The notes beneath the pieces are model-generated. The model did not search any database. It was not told the DNA's origin and saw only the letters and a program-made list of their open reading frames with translations. This document shows positions 58,919-64,000 of a stretch of DNA of 64,000 nt, piece after piece. Both the position numbers and the translations under genes were made by a program. Each line of letters begins with the position of its first letter. Within the stretch, counting starts at the first letter, position 1. Location of the stretch: positions 45,667,001 through 45,731,000 of the forward strand of contig NC_091262.1 of assembly GCF_042477335.2 (NCBI RefSeq), given 5' to 3'. The DNA is from Ovis canadensis (lineage: Eukaryota > Chordata > Mammalia > Artiodactyla > Bovidae).

Positions 58919-58954
58919 ATGATGCCTCAGCTTCAGTTCAAAGATGCCTTTTGG
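58919..58954 (+). CDS. PSTPIP1: PSTPIP1 first coding exon
   Basis: Twelve codons, MMPQLQFKDAFW, followed at once by the donor GTGAGT (58955-58960); phase 0. This is the N-terminus of proline-serine-threonine phosphatase-interacting protein 1 (CD2BP1). It is an adaptor with an N-terminal F-BAR domain that binds membranes and a C-terminal SH3 domain, linking PEST-type phosphatases, CD2, WASP and pyrin in leukocytes. The exon covers only the start of the F-BAR region, and the next exon (beginning CRDF in the human protein) lies beyond the window. Two ATGs are adjacent. The first has no purine at -3 (T in ggATGATG context, with gaggATG giving G at -3 when counted from the first A), so either may be used. 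RCN2 upstream on the same strand matches the mammalian gene order and supports the call. Confidence 0.93.
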
Positions 58955-59334
58955 GTGAGTGAAGACGCCTGTGGGTTTGAGCAACTGGAGTGTGCCTGGG
59001 GAGGCCAGCTCAGCTGACATTTCCTCAGGGCGGTGGGTTGGGGATGTGGCTCCCAGAGGGGGGGTTTTCTCATAAAAATGATGGCTGATTTTGATCCTTT
59101 ATTGTCGTGGGGTGAGGGGTGTGACCTGGGCTGTTTCTGAGTTGGAAGTGGACAATGGGGGTCCTCGGTCTGGGGTACTGATTCCTCTGCAAACTTCAGC
59201 AAGCAAGGGATGGATATTCTCTGGGATCCCAGGGCAGATCTTTCCTCTGGGAGACCCCCTCTGCACAGCAGGAGCCTTTTAGGAGCATCTGATATATGGC
59301 TGGGAACTTGATGAGGACTTGTGAGGTAAAGGAG

Positions 59335-59480
59335 GAAGGGTCACAGGTCTGGGGACCAGATAAACTTGAATTTGGATTTTGGCTCTGCTATTTAGAGTCT
59401 GGACAAGTCATTTTACCTCTCTGAACTTCATTTCTGGCCACCCCCCCATCTATATGGTAGAGATAATTAACAAACGTGCT
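59335..59480 (+). repeat. MIR SINE
   Basis: gattttggctctgctattta, acaagtcattttacctctct, gaacttcatttctggc, in sense order. Confidence 0.7.
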
Positions 59481-60347
59481 AACTGAATGGGAGAGCTAAA
59501 CGAGGGGATCTAATGTAACAAAATCCCCTGCATCTCGCTGGAGCACCAAACGGGAATCTCTTGCCCTTACCCCACCCCTCTTCACCCCTCTTCCTTGCAG
59601 ACCTTAGGGGTCCTTCAGGGAGGCAACAGGGCTGGGCAATTCCTTGCTCGCTTTCTTAAATTCAGCACATGTGTAAATCAAGTCTTTTCCTTGTGAAATT
59701 CCAGCGCCCAGCTGGCTTGTGGGGGTGAAATTGCTGGCCCCAGGCCACACAGCCTGCAAGCCCAATTTGGACCCCACCACCTTTTTTCCTGCTGTCTCTC
59801 AGCCTACCCCTCTGCTTCTCAAGCGCTGACTGCTCCCAGTGGCTCCCAGGGAAAAGCTGAGACCTCTCTGGTTAGAGCTGAGGAACGTGGCTGTCCTGAG
59901 GGCACCCCCTCCAGCCACGCAGAGGACACTGGCTCTTTGCTCAGTCGGCCTGAACTCAGCCGACAGTCTGGCCTCCCTGGGCCCTTTCCTGGGGCCTCCA
60001 GCCAGGAGGACGAGAGCTAACGAGCCAGGTCTTCCTTCCCTTCTGGGCCACGCTCTCCTTGGGGCCCATGGCCAGAGTCTGAGTGGCTCACTTCCCGCCT
60101 GCTCTAACTGCACAGTAGGCAGAGGACTGTCTCTCTGGGCCTCCATCTCCCCATTTCTACAGAGAGGGGCTGGGACCAGCCCAGAGAAGCCAAGGGAAGC
60201 AGACCTGCCTCGGCCCCTTCCAAGCACCAGGCTGGCAGCTGGGACCCATGCGAGGGGTGGGGGCTGCCGTCAGCAGGGGATGCGCAGACTGGACAGTGCA
60301 TCACTATGTCATTGCTCTGACTTGGAGTGCAGAGCTGGGGAAAAGTT

Positions 60348-60560
60348 AGGGCTTCCCTGTGGCTCAGATGGCGATGAATCTGCCTGCAAGGCAGGAGACC
60401 TGGGTTTGATCCTTGGGTTGGGAAGATCCCCTGGAGAAGGAATTGCCAACCTACTCCAGTGTTCTTGCCTGGAGAATCCCATGGACATTGGAGCCTGGTG
60501 GGCTACAGCCCATAGGGTCACAAAAGAGTCAGACATGACTGGGAGACCCACACTTTCACT
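60348..60560 (+). repeat. Bov-tA SINE
   Basis: Sense element: gggcttccctgtggctcaga, gatccttgggttgggaagat, gagtcagacatgactgggag. Confidence 0.93.
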
Positions 60561-60989
60561 TGAACATCCAGGTGGTTAGCAGCCCATGGCGGGCCAAGCA
60601 CACCCTGGCTGTATTTGAGTTCCAGGACGTCTGGTCCAGCCCAGAGCCTTTGGTTCCACCCTCCCGAGGACAGAGCTGGCCTGAGGAGCAGCCCCAAGGC
60701 AGGATCTGGGCAGGAAGGGGGTAGGTGGTACCGGAGGGAGCAGGGTGTGGTGGCAGCATTCTACCTGCGGCCGCTTCCTGTGCTGCGTCCCGCCACACTC
60801 TGTGCTCGCCCCACCTCTGAGTCGCTTGCAAGTTCTCCTCTCCTCTGCTGCTGGCTCCGGGGGCTTGGGGTAGAGGTGCCACTTCCTTAGGGAGGGCCAA
60901 AGCAGGGAGGGAAAGGCCAATGCCCCCGGGCTCTGAATCCTAACCTGTGTCCCAGACGCTCAGCCTGGCCCAGGCCGCAAGGACAACTA

Positions 60990-61210
60990 ACCCCAGCACT
61001 AAAGACGTGTCAAGCACTGTCCTCAGGACTATGCATCTGTTGACTCATTTAAACCCAGGAAGTGGATGCTATTGTGGCACCTATTGTTCACAAGAAGAGG
61101 CCAAGGCACAGAGAGCCTCAGTCACTTGCCCAAAGTCACACAGCTGGGTGAAACCTGGACAGGTTGGCCCCAGTGTCTGCTCTCACTCAGGTGCTTCATT
61201 ACCTCTTTAG
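60990..61210 (-). repeat. MIR SINE
   Basis: Reverse complement of MIR: gtcaagcactgtcctcagga, ttgactcatttaaacccagg, gaggccaaggcacagagagc, tgcccaaagtcacacagctg. Confidence 0.85.
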
Positions 61211-61851
61211 CCATAGCGCCCATCACTGGATTTTTGGGTTACGTTGGTGAAGGAGGGAAAAACTCAGTCCTTCCTTACCTCCCAGAGAAATCAGATCAGA
61301 TGGGCTCCACAGAAGTCTTCTGAACCCCAATTTATAGACAAAGCAGTAAAATGGAAAAGACACAGTGATCCAACTGCCGTGTGGGTGTTAGGGACAGGGC
61401 TCAGCCTGCCCTTCCCCCTGGCTTTCCCCCACCCCATGCCCAGGCAATGCCATTAACCACAGCTTGGGAACACGCTGCCTGCAAATGGCTGGTCTGTAGT
61501 GGAAGGAAGCCCCTGAGCTAGAAGGGTCGTGTCTAACACTGCGGCACTCCTGTTAACTGGCAGCCTCAACCATCCAAAACACAGGTGAGAGCCAGCCTTG
61601 TTCACAGCAGCACTTCATTGTGAGCAGGGAAAGTAAAATGGTTTCTGAGGTTCTAAGAGTTTGCATTAAAGCTTGCATACTTTACTCATTTGAGATGCCC
61701 TATAGCTTTTAGTTAGGGCCCATGAACTCTGATTTTACCCACAGTTTTAACAAGCTTAGTCATGTGATTTTGTTGACCTATAGATATAGCAAATGGTAGG
61801 TATCTACATGGAATCTGACTGATTAAATATTGGTGGGCCTGACCTGTTAGA

Positions 61852-62013
61852 CCCGTTAGGGACAACAGAGGATGAGATGATTGGATGGCATCACTGACTT
61901 GATGGACATGAGTTTGAGTAAGCTCTGAGAGTTGGTGATGGACAGGGAAGCCTGGCGTGCTGCAGCCCATGGGATTGCAAGGAGTTGGACATGACTGAGC
62001 GACTGAGCTGACA
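61852..62013 (+). mobile_element. BovB LINE, extreme 3' end only
   Basis: About 160 bp of the BovB terminus (gaggatgagatgattggatg, gacatgactgagcgactgag), bounded by the perfect 13-bp duplication ctgacctgttaga (61839-61851 and 62014-62026). It is a strongly 5'-truncated retroposition. Confidence 0.95.
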
Positions 62014-62557
62014 CTGACCTGTTAGAGACAGTTTCATAGATAGCTGGTAGCCTGATAGTAAGAGAAGAGACAACAACTTATAAAAAGCAGACACAGTGGT
62101 TAGAAGTGGTAGAGTTGACCAGTCCTGTCCCTCAATAGGCCTGTATTTGCAATCTTGTCAGTGTGGCCATGCAGTATTTATTTATAGCCTACTTCTATCT
62201 GCAGCCTAACGTTCAGGCTTCTTTTGGAGTGAGGCTGGGGTGGGCTAGCCACAGGGGAGGGAAGGGATCATTTGATTTCTGTTAATACACAGTGATAAAG
62301 AAGATCAGTTTTGCAGGAAGTTTGTGACTGAGCCTCAGAACAGGGGGCTGTTGGAGAGAAAGCTGAGGATAAGAGTACCAGGTGTCCAAGCTGACAGGGC
62401 CTTAGAGCTCCTGGAATCTGACTCAGCACCAGGCCAGAGGGGCAGAGAATCCCAGAGAATGCGGGATTACCACTCCTCATCCCAGTATACACAGCTTTCC
62501 TTGCGGGGGCTCTGCTCCCAGCAGCAGCCAAAGTGTATTGCAAGAAACACCTGTCTG

Positions 62558-62817
62558 CATCCTCAGCATAGGGCTGGTGAGTGGGCTGTGTGTTTGGTCA
62601 ACGTTAATAGAATAAGTGGACAAACAGTAAGGGCCTCCACTGTCCTACTGCCTTCCTGAACCCATCTTCTCCTTCATTTTGCTTTAGTTACATTCAACAG
62701 ATATTTGTTGAGAAGCGTTCCTACTAGGTAATCTAAGCTGGGCCCTGCGATCCTCATCCCCCATCCAAACAGCTGAATGAGACTGTCAGATTACCTTGCC
62801 CTAGAGGAAGTCAGGAT
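62558..62817. repeat. 260-bp direct duplication, left copy
   Basis: From catcctcagcatagggctgg to agtcaggat. It recurs at 63555-63815 with roughly ten differences. Confidence 0.96.
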
Positions 62818-63554
62818 TGACTTCTGGAGTCTAGAGTTCTTTGATAATGGACCAGGCACAGGAAGCACCCAGAGGACTGCTCTGAGCTGCACTTTCCCCT
62901 CCTGCCCTCTCATTGCCTCCCAGACCTATACATCCAGCCACTTTTGCAAAGAAGTCACGGGATATTGTTTTAAGAAGGAAAATCTAGTTCTGGACCAGGT
63001 TTTATTAAGACCCACATCCTGTCTTTTTCGGGGTTGTTAAAAGGAAAAGTAATGGCCACATATACTCCTTCTCATGCCTTTGCTCTTCCCTCCCTACCGT
63101 CATGGCTTTGGGCGGAAACCATCAAAGGGGACCTAGAAACCGGGCCTGAACTTTTCCCTCTGACTTGAGGTTACATTTCTCCCATTTGAGGCTGAGCTCC
63201 TGCTTCATTTGGAAATGCTAAGCGAGGAGGTGCTGAGCTCCGCAGCAGAAGACAGAGGAGGTACCACTTCCTTCGGTGGGGAAATGACTCACCAAGGATG
63301 CATGGGCTAGGGGCAGGGGGAGAGGGCTGAGGCCGCATGTGTCTGATCAGCTACTGCGGCCTCTTCCCCTCTCCGGTTCTGAGACTCTGAGGTTCCCTGC
63401 TGACGAGGAGAGTGTGGGGGAACACTCCTCTTCTTGACATAATTTTATCTTGAACATGCATGGGCCGGTGTGTGATTTCCTTATCTTCAAAACACCATTG
63501 TTAGTGACTGTACAGTCCTCCAATTTGTGGATTTGGTGGACATGCTGGGAATCC

Positions 63555-63815
63555 CATCCTCAGCATAGGGCTGGTGAGTGGGCTGTGTGTTTGGTCAATG
63601 TTAATAGAATAAGTGGACAAGCAGTAAGGGCCTCCATGGTCCTACTGCCTTCCTGAGCCCATCTTCTCCTTCATTTTGCTTTAGTTACATTCAACAGATA
63701 TTTGTTGAGAAGCGTTCTCTACTAGGTAATCTAAGCTGGGCCCTGCGATCCTCATCCCCCATCCAAACAGCTGAATGAGACTGTCTCATTACCTTGCCCT
63801 AGAAAAAGTCAGGAT
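63555..63815. repeat. 260-bp direct duplication, right copy
   Basis: Second copy, in the same orientation, 997 bp to the right, about 96% identical by eye with one 1-bp gap (gcgttcctact against gcgttctctact). It ends directly at a Bov-tA 3' fragment. Confidence 0.96.
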
Positions 63816-63817
63816 CC

Positions 63818-63893
63818 TACAGAGGAGCCTACAGTCCATAGGGGTCACAAAGAGTCAGACATGACTAAGTGACTTAGCACACACACACGTGAT
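63818..63893 (+). repeat. Bov-tA 3'-end fragment
   Basis: acagaggagcctacagtcca, gtcagacatgactaagtgac, then a (CA)n tail. Only the last quarter of the SINE is present, fused to the duplicated block. Confidence 0.85.
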
Positions 63894-63930
63894 TTATTTA
63901 TACAATCCCCTGTTGCTGGACATTTAGATT

Positions 63931-64000
63931 CAGTTCAGTTTAGTTGCTCAGTGGTGTCCGACTCTTTGCAACCCCATGGACTGCAGCTTGCCAGGCTTCC
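63931..64000 (-). repeat. Bov-tA or BovB end, cut by the window
   Basis: ttcagttcagtttagttgct, cagtggtgtccgactctttg, gactgcagcttgccaggctt: the antisense BovB-related terminus, running off the right edge. SINE or LINE cannot be decided. Confidence 0.85.

Larger units (their letters stand above)
58955..64000 (+). other. PSTPIP1: PSTPIP1 intron 1 (partial)
   Basis: Starts with GTGAGT and runs past the window end; no acceptor followed by PSTPIP1 codons is seen. It contains MIRs, a few Bov-tA, a BovB end and a 260-bp local duplication. First introns often hold enhancers, but none can be identified here. Confidence 0.85.

Noticed and set aside
59839-60579. 246-codon ORF in the PSTPIP1 intron
   Set aside because: Its last third is translated Bov-tA, and the first part is low-complexity GC-rich sequence with no recognisable domain. 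Chance ORF.

Overview
The window is nuclear DNA of a ruminant, most likely cattle or a close bovid. BovB LINEs, tRNA-Glu-type CHR SINEs and the BovB/tRNA-derived SINEs (Bov-tA, BovA2) occur in dozens of copies, on top of older mammalian MIR, L2, L1, MER5, MER20 and MLT1-type sequences. Protein-coding sequence is sparse and split by introns. No prokaryotic-style operon, CRISPR array or integrated plasmid/phage module is present. Repeat family names come from recall of consensus sequences, not from a masking run.

Left part (1 to about 11,300): the 3' half of RCN2 (reticulocalbin-2/ERC-55), plus strand. The last four coding exons lie at 4888-5001, 8286-8382, 9826-9968 and 10481-10633. All have consensus GT/AG borders and matching phases. 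Together they encode 168 residues with three clear EF-hand loops and a C-terminal HDEL endoplasmic-reticulum retrieval signal. A 3' UTR with a probable ATTAAA polyadenylation signal follows. The first intron present carries an antisense processed RPL30 pseudogene (782-1329) flanked by a 17-bp target-site duplication. It appears to have kept a 107-bp 5'-UTR intron. An L1 3' end and MIRs also lie there.

Middle part (about 11,300 to 58,400): a gene desert of about 47 kb filled with transposable elements. It holds five sizeable BovB copies or fragments (14.3, 19.2, 34.6, 39.4 and 49.7 kb), none able to encode a complete reverse transcriptase. It also holds several L1 3' ends, two LTR-like segments (31.5-32.5 and 33.2-33.5 kb), three BovA2 copies with clear insertion duplications, and many Bov-tA and CHR SINEs. 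No additional gene could be supported.

Right part (about 58,400 to 64,000): a GC-rich, TATA-less promoter region with ETS-like motifs leads into the first coding exon of PSTPIP1 (58919-58954, twelve codons, donor GTGAGT). The rest of the window is PSTPIP1 intron 1, including a 260-bp direct duplication about 1 kb apart. The order RCN2 then PSTPIP1 on the same strand matches the known mammalian arrangement (human 15q24), which supports both gene calls.

The two genes do not form a pathway. RCN2 is a luminal ER calcium-binding protein, and PSTPIP1 is a leukocyte cytoskeletal F-BAR/SH3 adaptor. I found no convincing new biological system. The most noteworthy structures are retrotransposition oddities: the RPL30 retrocopy starting at a splice donor, an 80-bp duplication flanking a BovB, a three-level nested insertion (L1 > mariner MITE > BovA2), a SINE with three 49-bp tandem units, and an inverted SINE pair that lacks a normal insertion structure.
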